Shown: positions 1-8,319, counted from the stretch's first letter. The stretch is 37,754 nt of DNA from [Clostridium] aminophilum DSM 10710 (GCF_000711825.1 NZ_JONJ01000020.1:1-37754), one strand, 5' to 3'. The notes: a model not told the origin generated them from the sequence alone. Program-made: numbers and translations.

Positions 1-1
1 A

Positions 2-262
2 AGCATCCGACCGTTCACGCTGGGGCGAAAGAATTGGCTGTTTAGTAATACGATCCGTGGAGCTCAAGCCAGTGCTGTTGTGTATTCCATCGTAGAATCG
101 GCAAAGGCAAATAACCTGAGACCGTACTACTATCTGGACTATATTCTGGAAAAGCTTCCGGAAATTGTCGATGAGGACGGAAATACGAAATGCGATGAGC
201 TGGAAAAACTCCTGCCTTGGGCAGATGAAATTCCAGCCAGGTGTCGAAAAGAGGGCCGCTAA
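2..262 (+). CDS. IS66-family transposase, C-terminal fragment (5' end outside window)
   Basis: The open frame enters from the left edge and ends at a TAA at 260-262, giving about 86 residues of the transposase C-terminus. Seen in the sequence are the stretches GRKNWLF, GAQASAVVYSIVESAKANNL and a closing LLPWADEIP, the usual end of IS66-family DDE transposases (the IS66 C-terminal element). The family cuts and pastes DNA through a DDE active site, but those catalytic residues lie outside the window. A GTG at 80 is an internal codon and not a start. A related but clearly different IS66 C-terminus lies on the minus strand at the right edge. The family call is firm; whether the element is intact cannot be judged here. 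Confidence 0.9.
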   Translation, partial: SIRPFTLGRKNWLFSNTIRGAQASAVVYSIVESAKANNLRPYYYLDYILEKLPEIVDEDGNTKCDELEKLLPWADEIPARCRKEGR

Positions 263-274
263 AAAAGCGGCCCT
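252..274 (+). terminator. hairpin overlapping the IS66 transposase stop codon
   Basis: A perfect 9-bp stem (AGGGCCGCT at 252-260 and AGCGGCCCT at 266-274) with an A-only loop surrounds the stop codon and is followed by CTAAAAAT. It could terminate transcription or block read-through of the element. There is no U-tract on the plus strand, so it is only terminator-like. Confidence 0.45.
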
Positions 275-280
275 AAAAAT

Positions 281-307
281 GGTGCGAGCGGATTATTTTA
301 CGCTTAC
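281..307 (+). repeat. IS66 right terminal inverted repeat
   Basis: Read on the minus strand from 307, the sequence begins GTAAGCGTAAAATAATCCGC. IS66-family terminal repeats characteristically begin GTAAGCG. It lies 19 bases after the transposase stop, the expected place for the right end, so the element probably ends at 307 and the following 8 bases (308-315) would be one copy of a target duplication. The partner end is outside the window. Confidence 0.7.
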
Positions 308-604
308 CACAAGAACGCTTCCGCGGACGGTGTTCTAACATTAGAGTGATCGATAAAAAAGTAGAATTCTACAATTTTGTTGAGTATGATATTATTTGGG
401 TCAGGTTGGACCGGAGTATTGCCTTTGTAAGTGAACATTCAGGTATGTTTAAGACCATCACAGGACGAAATACAGTACAATAAAAAGACTGCGTTTGAGG
501 CGTGATATTATTGCCCTGGCAGAGATGGGAAAGGGGATAATGGTGCGGGATTTATCTCAAAATGCATTTGCTGTAATGTACCTGTTTCAGAGAGGCGGAT
601 TATC
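308..604 (+). other. gene-poor stretch with degraded coding remnants
   Basis: No convincing gene is seen. Two short frames run in series: 346-483 (45 codons from a GTG, no ribosome binding site) and a frame open through 525-608 that ends in a TGA overlapping the ATG at 605. The two frames differ, so they may be frameshifted remains of one small gene ahead of the PrsW-type pseudogene. I do not recognise either translation. Confidence 0.3.
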
Positions 605-1369
605 ATGAAAGTTTTGATTACTTCAACGATTGCAGCAATAATTGCCTTGGTTATCTGTGGATTTATCTATCTGTGAATGATCAAAAAAGAAGTTCCGGAG
701 ACGATCGGGAAACTTCAGGCAATCCTGCCGGCTGTTTTAGGCGGCATTTGCATGCCGATTTCCGGCGCTTCCGGTCTGGGATTATTAGCTGCAATTAAAT
801 GCATGGGGATAAGGATAGAAACGCTGCCAACTCTTCCGGCTGCATTCTTGAATGCATTTTTTATGGCGGGATTCGTGGAGTAGCTGTTTAAGTTTCTTGT
901 GATCATCTTGACGCTGGTTGTCCTGAAAAACAAAGTAAGCAATGTCTATGAGTATATTCTCCTTGGAGCGGCGGTTGGCTTTGGCTTTACGGTTGTGGAG
1001 GACTTTTCTTTTGGAGAATCGATTTTTGCATTATTCATCAGAATTCCTTTACTGTTCACTCATATGACACTAAACATGATTATGGGAGAATTTATCGGCA
1101 GGGCAAAGTATAACCACCAAAAAGGCGAAGGCCACACTTTGTTATATTGGGCTTTGGGACTCATCATTCCAATGGGATTGCACACTCTGTACGATGCGGG
1201 TACAATTTTTAACTTTCCTGTTTTAAAGGATGGTGATTTTATTACAGGCGGGATACTTGGCGGCGCAGCAATTATGATAAATATTGTCCTGTTGATCTAT
1301 GTGCCGGTAAGAACCATGAAGAATGCAGAAAAGCTTTCTGCCCTCACCTTCTTTATTGCCGGAGAGTGA
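605..1369 (+). pseudogene. PrsW-type intramembrane metalloprotease, interrupted by in-frame stops
   Basis: One reading frame runs from the ATG at 605 (AGAGG-type ribosome binding site just upstream) to the stop at 1369, but contains TGA at 674-676 and TAG at 881-883. The pieces form one hydrophobic protein with PrsW-like landmarks: FVE-stop-LFKF, where the family has an EExxK motif; GFTVVEDFSF, the ExxF-type motif; THMTLNMIMG; and GLHTLYD. The amber codon sits exactly where the second motif glutamate is expected and is one base from GAG. PrsW relatives are polytopic CPBP/PrsW-clan proteases that cleave anti-sigma factors or other membrane proteins. The TGA might separate a real 23-residue peptide from the main gene, but because the frame is shared a second nonsense mutation is more likely. 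A sequencing error cannot be excluded. Confidence 0.7.
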
Positions 1370-1387
1370 AGGGTGGCGTACAGCAGT

Positions 1388-1416
1388 TTGACGGGTATTA
1401 TGGGGCGTTTTATGTT
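1388..1416 (+). promoter_or_regulatory. candidate promoter for the ZIP transporter
   Basis: TTGACG at 1388-1393 and TATGTT at 1411-1416 are 17 bases apart. They lie about 80 bases before the start of the transporter gene and just after the pseudogene. The -10 box is a weak match. Confidence 0.4.
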
Positions 1417-1493
1417 AAGGAAGGGCGGAATGGATCCGGCGCCGAAGACAGAATATTAGTTTGGTGAGGAAAAAAAGACAGGAGCAACGGACT

Positions 1494-2261
1494 ATGTGGA
1501 ATATCATCATCATCCCGTTTTTTGGTACCGCGCTGGGGGCGGCCAGTGTATTTTTGCTGAAAAAGGAGATGGGGCGGGAGACGCAGCGGGCCCTGACAGG
1601 ATTTGCTTCGGGCGTAATGGTGTCCGCATCATTTTTCAGCCTCCTGCTTCCGGCACTCGATCAGACTGCAGATATGGGAAAACTGGGATTTCTTCCGGTA
1701 TCGGTCGGATTTGCGGTAGGAATGCTCTTCCTTCTGGTTATGGACGTGGTGACACCCCACATGCACCTGAATCAGTGTGAGGAGGGACCAAGGACCGGAT
1801 TGAAGAGAACGACCAAGCTTGTTCTGGCGGTAACACTCCATAATCTGCCCGAAGGAATGGCGGTCGGAATTGTCTGCGCCGGCTGGCTTTACGGGAATCA
1901 TACGATCTCCTTTACCGGAGCGCTTGCACTGGCACTCGGTATTGCGATACAGAATCTTCCGGAAGGCGCAATTGTCTCCATGCCGCTTTTGGGAGAAGGC
2001 GTGCCAAGAGGAAAGACTTTTTTGTATGGAGTTTTATCCGGCGTTGTCGAACCCATCGGCGCTCTTCTGGTTATCGCTGCATCCGGATTTTTTATCCCGC
2101 TCATGCCATATCTTCTGAGCTTTGCAGCGGGAGCCATGATATATGTTGTAGTGGAGGAACTCATTCCGGAAATGTCGGAAGGGGAGCATTCCAACATCGG
2201 GACCATCTCTTTTGCCCTGGGATTTATTCTCATGATGGCCCTGGATGTCGGACTTGGCTGA
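1494..2261 (+). CDS. ZIP-family divalent metal transporter
   Basis: A 255-residue polytopic membrane protein that would import divalent cations such as Zn2+ or Mn2+. The two hallmark motifs of the ZIP family are present: HNLPEG (around residue 115) in the fourth membrane helix and QNLPEG (around residue 154) in the fifth; the paired glutamates and histidine form the binuclear metal site. A His-containing loop (PHMHLNQCEEGP) lies between helices 3 and 4, as usual. The ATG at 1494 is preferred over the TTG at 1461 because AGGAG lies 9 bases before it and the extra residues are polar and unlike the family. It is close to ZupT and GufA types; the metal cannot be decided from sequence. The esterase gene lies 140 bases downstream. 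Confidence 0.9.
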   Translation: MWNIIIIPFFGTALGAASVFLLKKEMGRETQRALTGFASGVMVSASFFSLLLPALDQTADMGKLGFLPVSVGFAVGMLFLLVMDVVTPHMHLNQCEEGPRTGLKRTTKLVLAVTLHNLPEGMAVGIVCAGWLYGNHTISFTGALALALGIAIQNLPEGAIVSMPLLGEGVPRGKTFLYGVLSGVVEPIGALLVIAASGFFIPLMPYLLSFAAGAMIYVVVEELIPEMSEGEHSNIGTISFALGFILMMALDVGLG

Positions 2262-2401
2262 GGAACGGAACAGAAACCAATGCGAATCTGATTTCGATCA
2301 GAAAGGGCCCCGGCCGGTGCCGCGATCCAGGGCAGCGAAGCGGGCCGGGCAGGGTAGAGCAGAGAGTTCCCGCCTGTTGGAAAAGAAAGGACAGAAAGAT
2401 T

Positions 2402-3040
2402 ATGATGGAAATGCAGGAATACGGCGACACTTCCTCGCGGATTGTTCTCATACAGATGGCGGATGACCATGATCTTGAAGGGATCGAGCGGGAAATTGCG
2501 GCGATCCGAGCGATCAATGATGCCGGCTTTCTGCTGCGGGTATTCAGGGTGAATCGCTGGAATGAGGATCTCTCCCCGTGGAACGCACCGGCTGTATTCG
2601 GGAAGGACGACTTTGGATCCGGGGCTGAAAATACGCTGGCGGAAGTTCTCAAAAGCTGCGAGGACCGCAGCAGACATTATATTATCGGAGGGTACTCGCT
2701 GGCGGGACTTTTTGCGCTGTGGAGTGCGTACCAGACCGACGTGTTCGAAGGAGCTGCGGCCGCATCACCTTCTGTCTGGTTTCCCGGTTTTACCGATTAT
2801 ATGAGAACACATGAGATCCGAACCGAACGGGTCTACCTGAGCCTCGGCGATAAAGAGGCAAAGACCCGGAATCCGGTGATGGCAGCAGTGGCGAACCGGA
2901 TACAGGAGGCAGAGGGGCTGATCCGCTGTCAAAACCGGAGATGTACGCTGGAGTGGAATCCCGGAAATCATTTTAAAGAGCCCGAACTGCGAATGGCAAA
3001 GGGTTTTTCATGGATTTTGCGTCAGCTGTTACAGAGCTGA
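2402..3040 (+). CDS. alpha/beta-hydrolase esterase
   Basis: A 212-residue cytosolic protein without a signal peptide. The nucleophile elbow G-Y-S-L-A-G is near residue 98, followed by ALWSAYQ and AAASPSVWFPGF, a pattern typical of esterases of the IroE/Fes and feruloyl-esterase group (putative esterase fold). The acid is probably in YLSLGDKEAKTRN and the catalytic histidine in the C-terminal GNHF. At 212 residues it is short, with no lid or carbohydrate module. AAAGG lies 11 bases before the ATG; a second ATG follows immediately. The substrate is unknown. No metal-chelator or siderophore genes are adjacent, so a siderophore role is not supported. Confidence 0.8.
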   Translation: MMEMQEYGDTSSRIVLIQMADDHDLEGIEREIAAIRAINDAGFLLRVFRVNRWNEDLSPWNAPAVFGKDDFGSGAENTLAEVLKSCEDRSRHYIIGGYSLAGLFALWSAYQTDVFEGAAAASPSVWFPGFTDYMRTHEIRTERVYLSLGDKEAKTRNPVMAAVANRIQEAEGLIRCQNRRCTLEWNPGNHFKEPELRMAKGFSWILRQLLQS

Positions 3041-3053
3041 AAATTGGAGTTCC

Positions 3054-3082
3054 TTGACAGATATTTCAACAGAAAATAAAAT
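3054..3082 (+). promoter_or_regulatory. sigma-A type promoter for ktrB
   Basis: TTGACA at 3054-3059 and TAAAAT at 3077-3082 with an exact 17-base spacer, about 80 bases before the ktrB ATG. A near-consensus promoter. Confidence 0.75.
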
Positions 3083-3161
3083 TGAAAACCTGTAAAGATA
3101 AAAACCGGAATGTGAATACCGCTGTATTCTCTTCCATCACGATGAAAAACAAGAGGTCTTT

Positions 3162-4544
3162 ATGAATCTGTTTTCAGATAGCAAAAAATGGAGGCTCCTG
3201 CCGGAACACGCGATTCCGGCGAGCTTTCTGATCACCATCCTGGTCGGAGCGCTTCTCCTGATGCTGCCCGTGGCTTCTGCGGACGGCAGCGGGACGTCCT
3301 TTTTGACAGCACTGTTTACGGCGACGACGTCTGTCTGTGTGACGGGGCTGGTGGTGGTCGACACCTATGCGCACTGGAGTTTTTTCGGTCAGCTTATCAT
3401 TCTGATTCTGATCCAGATCGGCGGTCTCGGAATGATCGCGGTTGCATCGACGATCCTGATGCTTACCGGAAAAAAATTCTCTCTTGCGGACCGGATGCTT
3501 CTCAGGGATGCGTTTAATCTGAATACCAATTCGAGGCTTCTTTTCTTTCTGGTGAGAGTTCTGAAAGGAACGATTCTCATCGAGGGAATCGGAGCGTTAC
3601 TTTACGCTGTCGAGTTTATCCCCCGGTTCGGTATCGCCCGCGGACTCTGGATTTCCGTCTTCAACTCCGTGTCCGCGTTCTGCAATGCCGGCATGGACAT
3701 CATCGGTCCCAGCAGTTTGACCGATTACCGCGGAAATCCGCTCGTTATGGGAGTGACGATGGTGCTGATCATTTTGGGCGGCATCGGTTTCGTCGTCTGG
3801 TTTGATGTGGAGGAGAAGACGCGGGAAGGAATACAAAAGCGGTTTTCTCCGGAGCAGATTGTCGGGAGATTATCCGAGCACACGAAGCTGGTTCTCAGCT
3901 TTACCGCCGCACTGCTCCTTGGAGGCGCCGCATTTTTTCTGCTCACGGAATACCATAATCCGGGGACCATCGGAACCATGGATCTCGGCGGAAAAATGGT
4001 CAACAGTCTGTTCGAATCCGTCACCCTTCGAACCGCCGGATTTGCAACTGTTGCGCAGGAAAATCTCACCGGCCCGTCCTGCATGATTGCCTATATCATG
4101 ATGTTTATCGGAGGATCTCCGGTGGGAACGGCGGGCGGAATCAAGACGGTTACGGCCTTTCTGCTCATTATGAATGTCCGATCCTATGTGCACCATCAGG
4201 ATAAAAATGTGGTTTTCCATCATCAGGTTTCAGAGGATGCGATGAGAAAAGCGTCTGCGGTCGCATTTGTCGGATTGTGTGCGGTGTTTGGGCTCACCTT
4301 TCTTCTGCTGACCGTCAACCCGGTCCCGATGGAGGACGCGCTGTTTGAAGTGGCAAGTGCGTGCGGGACGGTCGGCCTTTCCCGGGGCCTTACCGCGTCT
4401 CTCGGAACGGCGGGAAGGTATGTCATCATTTTGGCCATGTATCTCGGAAGAATCGGCCCGATCTCGCTGGTCGCGTTCTTCTCCCGTCATAAAGGGGATC
4501 AGAGTGCGATGCGATACTCAGAAGGAACATTTTACGTCGGGTAA
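3162..4544 (+). CDS. ktrB: KtrB/TrkH-family potassium uptake channel subunit
   Basis: A 460-residue membrane protein that forms the K+-conducting subunit of a Ktr/Trk uptake system. All four pore-loop signatures of the superfamily are visible in order: TTSVCVTGL (near residue 57), SVSAFCNAG (near 176), ESVTLRTAGF (near 290) and SACGTVGLS (near 400). The length fits KtrB better than the longer enteric TrkH. The ATG at 3162 follows AGAGG. The cytosolic gating subunit gene ktrA follows after 172 bases. In this family the ring of KtrA subunits controls the pore in response to ATP/ADP and c-di-AMP; no c-di-AMP riboswitch was recognised upstream. Confidence 0.95.
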   Translation: MNLFSDSKKWRLLPEHAIPASFLITILVGALLLMLPVASADGSGTSFLTALFTATTSVCVTGLVVVDTYAHWSFFGQLIILILIQIGGLGMIAVASTILMLTGKKFSLADRMLLRDAFNLNTNSRLLFFLVRVLKGTILIEGIGALLYAVEFIPRFGIARGLWISVFNSVSAFCNAGMDIIGPSSLTDYRGNPLVMGVTMVLIILGGIGFVVWFDVEEKTREGIQKRFSPEQIVGRLSEHTKLVLSFTAALLLGGAAFFLLTEYHNPGTIGTMDLGGKMVNSLFESVTLRTAGFATVAQENLTGPSCMIAYIMMFIGGSPVGTAGGIKTVTAFLLIMNVRSYVHHQDKNVVFHHQVSEDAMRKASAVAFVGLCAVFGLTFLLLTVNPVPMEDALFEVASACGTVGLSRGLTASLGTAGRYVIILAMYLGRIGPISLVAFFSRHKGDQSAMRYSEGTFYVG

Positions 4545-4716
4545 AGGGAGAAAGACGGAAAGAGCCCCTTTCAATGGTTCTTTGGCGGCTCTGGTACGAG
4601 ACCGGATCAATCCGCTTCGCGCCGGAATCGGGAGAAGAGGTTTGAAAGTAAACTTTGATTGACGGCCCAAATAGACACGAAAGCAAGCCTGTCTGCTTGA
4701 GCCTGGAGGACAAAAA

Positions 4717-5361
4717 ATGAAAAAATCAATTGCAGTTTTGGGATTGGGAAAATACGGAATCAGTCTCGCGGAGGCGCTGTACGCACTGGGGGAAGACGTT
4801 CTGGCTGTCGACAAGAACGAGAAGCTGATCCGGGATATGTCCTCCCGTGTGACGTCCGCGGTATGCGCCAATCTGGACAATGAAGACGAGGTTATGGCGC
4901 TGGGGCTGCAGAACATGGACATTGTTATTACCTGCATGGGAGGTAATCTGTCCGCAAGCATTCTCTGCGTTGCCATTGCCAAGGAAAAGGGTGTTGGCGC
5001 GGTGATTGCCAAGACGTCATCTGCCCGCATGAAGAAAATTCTGGAGCGGGTCGGCGCAGACAAGGTGATCTGCCCGGAGGAAGAAGGCGGCGTGCGGTCG
5101 GCGCGTATTCTGGCATCACAGTACATCCGGGATTATTTTGAGATCGATGACAATCTCTGTATGATTGAACTCCGGCCGAAACAGGAATGGATCGGAAAAG
5201 ACCTGATTGAGCTGAATCTCCGGAAAATGTACAACATGAACGTGGCCGCCATCCGGGAGAAAGGCGGCAAATGGAGATTTGTTGATCCGACGCACAAACT
5301 CGGCGAAAAAAATCTTCTTCTGGTTATTCTGGAAAAGGGCAGCATTAACCGGTGGAGATGA
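4717..5361 (+). CDS. ktrA: KtrA/TrkA-type potassium channel regulatory subunit
   Basis: A 214-residue cytosolic protein with an N-terminal RCK_N Rossmann domain (residues 1-130, nucleotide loop GLGKYG, acidic residue in AVDKNEK) and a C-terminal RCK_C domain (about 135-214). It should assemble as an octameric ring under the KtrB dimer and gate it in response to nucleotides. GGAGG lies 7 bases before the ATG. The 172-base gap after ktrB holds no recognisable promoter, so the two are probably co-transcribed. Length and order match the usual ktrBA pairs of Firmicutes. Confidence 0.93.
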   Translation: MKKSIAVLGLGKYGISLAEALYALGEDVLAVDKNEKLIRDMSSRVTSAVCANLDNEDEVMALGLQNMDIVITCMGGNLSASILCVAIAKEKGVGAVIAKTSSARMKKILERVGADKVICPEEEGGVRSARILASQYIRDYFEIDDNLCMIELRPKQEWIGKDLIELNLRKMYNMNVAAIREKGGKWRFVDPTHKLGEKNLLLVILEKGSINRWR

Positions 5362-5385
5362 TCCTACGGCGAAGAACAGAATGAA

Positions 5386-5439
5386 TTGTCAACAAAATAG
5401 TTAACTATAGTTGACAAACAAAGTTAACAATATTATACT
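5386..5439 (+). promoter_or_regulatory. bioB promoter with BirA-like operator
   Basis: TTGTCAAC (5386-5393) and GTTGACAA (5410-5417) form a perfect 8-bp inverted repeat with a 16-base spacer, the architecture of BirA (biotin repressor) operators. The right half-site contains the -35 box TTGACA (5411-5416), which is 17 bases from TATACT (5434-5439). Repressor binding would therefore block polymerase directly. A further GTTAACAA follows at 5423-5430. Confidence 0.82.
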
Positions 5440-5487
5440 CTCCTGTGTTGAGTTTTTTACGAATACATCAGGGGGAGTTTGGAAGTC

Positions 5488-6492
5488 ATGGAAGTGGAAT
5501 ATCGGGACAGTATCGCAGCGATTGGCGCGGGAGCACTGGCAGATGAGATTATCGCCGGCCGGCGTCTTACCAGGGAGGATGATCTGGAGACTCTGGTCAC
5601 GTGTGATCTCGATGAACTGAAAGAAGGCGCGGACCGGATTCGGAAGAAGTTCTCCGGTAAAAAAGTGAATCTGTGTACCATCCTGAGCGGCATCGAGGGA
5701 AGATGCAGCGAAAACTGCAAGTTCTGCGCGCAGTCCGGACACAATCATACCGGCTGTGAGCATCACGGAATGCTGAGTGAGGACGAAATTGTCGCGGTGG
5801 CGAGAGCCAATCAGGAAGAGGGCGTTGATCGCTTTTCAATTGTGAACAGCGGGAAGACGCCGACAGCGGCTGATTTTGAGAAACTGGTATCTGTTTTTGC
5901 GCGGATGCATCGGGAGTTGGAGATTGAGACATGCGCATCGGTCGGTTTTCTCAGCGCAGAACAGCTTCACCGTCTTCATGAAGCAGGGGTGGCTGCGGTT
6001 CACTGCAATCTCGAGACATCCAGAAGATATTTCCCGAGCATCTGTACGACACATACCTATGATGAGAAGATTGAAAACATTCGCCGTGCGCAGAGAGAAG
6101 GCCTGAAAGTCTGTTCCGGAGGAATCATCGGAATGGGTGAAACCTGGGAAGACCGGATCGAGATGGCACTGGAACTGGCCGATCTTCATGTTGATTCCAT
6201 CCCGATCAATTCGCTGATGCCGATCAAGGGAACTCCGCTGGAGAATCAGCCGCGGCTGACGGAGGACGAGATTCTCCGGACTATCGCCATTTACCGCTAT
6301 ATCAATCCGGAGGCGGACATCCGCCTTGCAGGCGGAAGAGCATTGATGGCGGATAACGGCAGAACCGCATTCCTGGCCGGAGCGAGTGCATCGATTACGG
6401 GTAATATGCTGACCACATCCGGCTCAACAATCCGAATGGATAAGGAAATGCTGGAAGAGCTCGGCCGCGAAACGCATCCGGCGTACTGTTGA
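5488..6492 (+). CDS. bioB: biotin synthase
   Basis: A 334-residue radical-SAM enzyme that inserts sulfur into dethiobiotin, the last step of biotin synthesis. The radical-SAM cluster motif CSENCKFC is at C73, C77 and C80. Other BioB landmarks are ETCASVGFL, GVAAVHCNLETS, GGIIGMGE, NSLMPIKGTPL and the closing RLAGGRALM with ASITGN, which include ligands of the second Fe-S cluster. The ATG at 5488 is chosen because GGGGGAG lies 10 bases upstream; a TTG at 5479 would leave no spacing. It is followed 40 bases later by bioY under the same BirA-like operator. No bioA, bioD or bioF is in the window, so the cell may convert imported dethiobiotin or encode the rest elsewhere. Confidence 0.96.
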   Translation: MEVEYRDSIAAIGAGALADEIIAGRRLTREDDLETLVTCDLDELKEGADRIRKKFSGKKVNLCTILSGIEGRCSENCKFCAQSGHNHTGCEHHGMLSEDEIVAVARANQEEGVDRFSIVNSGKTPTAADFEKLVSVFARMHRELEIETCASVGFLSAEQLHRLHEAGVAAVHCNLETSRRYFPSICTTHTYDEKIENIRRAQREGLKVCSGGIIGMGETWEDRIEMALELADLHVDSIPINSLMPIKGTPLENQPRLTEDEILRTIAIYRYINPEADIRLAGGRALMADNGRTAFLAGASASITGNMLTTSGSTIRMDKEMLEELGRETHPAYC

Positions 6493-6532
6493 TGCGAAAT
6501 GAATGATTGAAATCAGTCAGAGGAGATCTGCA

Positions 6533-7108
6533 ATGGAAAACACATTTTCAACTTCAAATCATACACAGGGAAATTCCGTCAATGACGCGGTTAAGAATAT
6601 GACCTTTACCGCGCTGATGACTGCGGTGATCTGTATTCTCGGTCCGCTGTCGCTGCCGATCGGACCGGTTCCGGTGTCGTTAACCAATCTGGCGATTTAC
6701 ATCACAATGTATGTATTAAACTGGAAATCGGGATCGATCGCTTATGCGCTTTATATGCTGATCGGCCTGATCGGTATCCCGGTATTCTCCGGTTTTACCG
6801 GTGGTCCGGCGAAGCTGATCGGTCCGACCGGCGGATACCTCATCGGTTTTTTGCCGATGGCGATGGTGATCGGAATCTGCTTAAAGAAAGTCTGGAATAA
6901 GCCGGTGCTTGCGGCGGTTGTTCTCGAGGCGGCAACATGGATTCCGTATATTCTCGGAACCGCATGGCTTTCCCTCAGTGCCGGGATGGACTTTTCGGCT
7001 GCGTTTGCCGTTGGGGTCACACCGTTTATCGTGATCGATTTTATCAAGGTATGCGCTGCGGTCTGCGTGGGAAGAATCCTGAGAAAGCGCCTGGGTGTGC
7101 TGGGTTAA
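6533..7108 (+). CDS. bioY: BioY biotin ECF-transporter substrate-binding subunit
   Basis: A 191-residue membrane protein with about six helices and the BioY signatures GPLSLPIGPVPVSLTNLAIY, GIPVFSGFTGG and GPTGGYLIGF. It binds biotin with high affinity and works with the shared EcfAAT energy-coupling module, which is not encoded here. The start at 6533 is supported by AGGAG 7 bases upstream; the ATG at 6503 has no site. It lies 40 bases after bioB and ends at a strong terminator, giving a two-gene biotin synthesis and uptake operon. Confidence 0.93.
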   Translation: MENTFSTSNHTQGNSVNDAVKNMTFTALMTAVICILGPLSLPIGPVPVSLTNLAIYITMYVLNWKSGSIAYALYMLIGLIGIPVFSGFTGGPAKLIGPTGGYLIGFLPMAMVIGICLKKVWNKPVLAAVVLEAATWIPYILGTAWLSLSAGMDFSAAFAVGVTPFIVIDFIKVCAAVCVGRILRKRLGVLG

Positions 7109-7122
7109 GAAAAGAAAAATTG

Positions 7123-7168
7123 CAGGTCAGTGAATCCGTTTTGCGGTGATTCGCTGACCTGATTTTTT
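7123..7168 (+). terminator. intrinsic terminator of the bio operon
   Basis: A 14-bp stem (7123-7136 with 7148-7161, one G-U pair) with an 11-base loop, followed by A and six T. Confidence 0.9.
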
Positions 7169-7451
7169 GTGCGGCTAACTCGCCAGAACCCATTCCCCGG
7201 TGAGGATTTGGCGACTGCCGATAAACGCTCGAAACTCGCGAAGCGTGTTTCGACTTGTTATTAAGAACGTGCCTGGAATTTCCGTTTTTACGAATCAGGT
7301 TTGGAACAGGCAGAAAATAAACAAAAACAATTTTTATTGTTCTGCATATAGAAAAAACAGGGGAAAAATATTAAAATAAAAGTGAAAGACAATGTGATTT
7401 GACAGCAGTGAAGGAGACTGATTTTCCGCATTTGAGGGGGGATGCCAGGTG
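7169..7451 (+). other. noncoding stretch before the prepilin gene, with an inverted repeat
   Basis: No ORF is supported. A compact hairpin at 7229-7253 has arms TCGAAACTCGC and GCGTGTTTCGA around GAA with one T-T mismatch. Farther on the sequence is A+T-rich with AACAAT-TTTT-ATTGTT near 7330. No convincing promoter was found; a TTGACA at about 7400 lacks a good -10. No known riboswitch was recognised. Confidence 0.4.
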
Positions 7452-8024
7452 ATGAATCGAGAGAAAAAAGGTTTCACACTTGCCGAGTTACTGATTGTTG
7501 TTGCGATTATCGGCGTTTTAGTGGCGGTTTCGGTTCCGATTTTTAACAGTCAGATAGAAAAGACGAGAGAGGCACATGACCTTGCAACAATGCGATCGGC
7601 GGCATCTGCAGCAGTAGAACTGTATTATGCGGGTGTACACGATTCGGCGAGTGCGTATGCGGCCGGTCTGGACTGGAATACCGGCGGAGGCAAGGAAGGA
7701 ACGAATGCGTTCGGAGCGTACGATCCAAAAACCGGGAAGTTTTACAAATCAAGAGATCTTCTTCCGGCAGGCTCCAAAACCTATGGAAAAGGCACAAAAC
7801 AGGATGGCGGAACGGTCTTTGAGTCCGGAAATCCAAACGGGGCATATAAAGCGACCGAGGATTACCGGAATGCCGTTTGTATGGTTTCGATGTACGTGTT
7901 GGCCGACCATCCTCATGTGGACGTTTACTGGAAATATAATGCCGGCTCCAACAAGGGAAAATATGTCGGTTCCAATGAGGGCAATAACATTCCGAAGTAC
8001 TGTATGAGGATCTACATCAACTGA
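7452..8024 (+). CDS. type IV pilin-like protein with N-methylation signal
   Basis: A 190-residue protein with a short basic leader (MNREKKG) and the prepilin signature GFTLAELLIVVAIIGVLVAV: cleavage after Gly7, then Phe1 and Glu5 of the mature protein and a hydrophobic helix. A prepilin peptidase would process it for a type IV pilus or a type II-secretion/competence pseudopilus. The soluble domain (about residues 40-190) is rich in Gly, Lys and Tyr with two cysteines and is not recognised. GTG at 7449 and ATG at 7452 are adjacent, and a G-rich site lies about 10 bases upstream. No assembly ATPase, platform protein or peptidase gene is near, so it is an orphan. Confidence 0.82.
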   Translation: MNREKKGFTLAELLIVVAIIGVLVAVSVPIFNSQIEKTREAHDLATMRSAASAAVELYYAGVHDSASAYAAGLDWNTGGGKEGTNAFGAYDPKTGKFYKSRDLLPAGSKTYGKGTKQDGGTVFESGNPNGAYKATEDYRNAVCMVSMYVLADHPHVDVYWKYNAGSNKGKYVGSNEGNNIPKYCMRIYIN

Positions 8025-8150
8025 TCGGAGGAAGCGATCGCGAGAACCGACCGGTCGAAGCGGAGCGGATCAGACGAATCAAAGCAGATGAAATGAAGTT
8101 CGCAGACTGGAGAATGAAAGAATCGCGAATCACAATACTTGAACAGAAAA

Positions 8151-8194
8151 GCAAGAGAGGCATTTCGGATTGGATTCCGGAATGCCTCTCTTGC
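8151..8194 (+). terminator. long terminator hairpin after the prepilin gene
   Basis: An 18-bp stem (8151-8168 with 8177-8194, one G-U pair) and 8-base loop, followed by GATTATAATTTT. The stem core GAGGCAT-TYCGG is shared with the hairpin at 10443-10476. The rest of 8025-8288 shows no gene. Confidence 0.75.
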
Positions 8195-8288
8195 GATTAT
8201 AATTTTAAATGAGATGAATGCGTGAAAAAATACTCCTTTCAATAAACCGGGATTATGGCCGACAGTCCTGTTGTGAATAGTACACAGA

Positions 8289-8319
8289 TTGACACCTGAG
8301 TATTTATTGAAAATATAGA
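8289..8319 (+). promoter_or_regulatory. candidate promoter for gltS
   Basis: TTGACA at 8289-8294 is followed by the A+T-rich AATATAGAAT. The best -10 readings are AATATA (17-base spacer) or TATAGA (19-base spacer), so the -10 is uncertain. It lies about 100 bases before the gene. Confidence 0.45.

Noticed and set aside
674-883. Recoding of TGA/TAG (selenocysteine or pyrrolysine) in the PrsW frame
   Set aside because: The TAG replaces a catalytic glutamate, no SECIS-like stem was seen, and nonsense decay or sequencing error is simpler.
4545-4716. c-di-AMP (ydaO) riboswitch before ktrA
   Set aside because: The characteristic conserved blocks are absent; the gap is only 172 bases with no clear structure.
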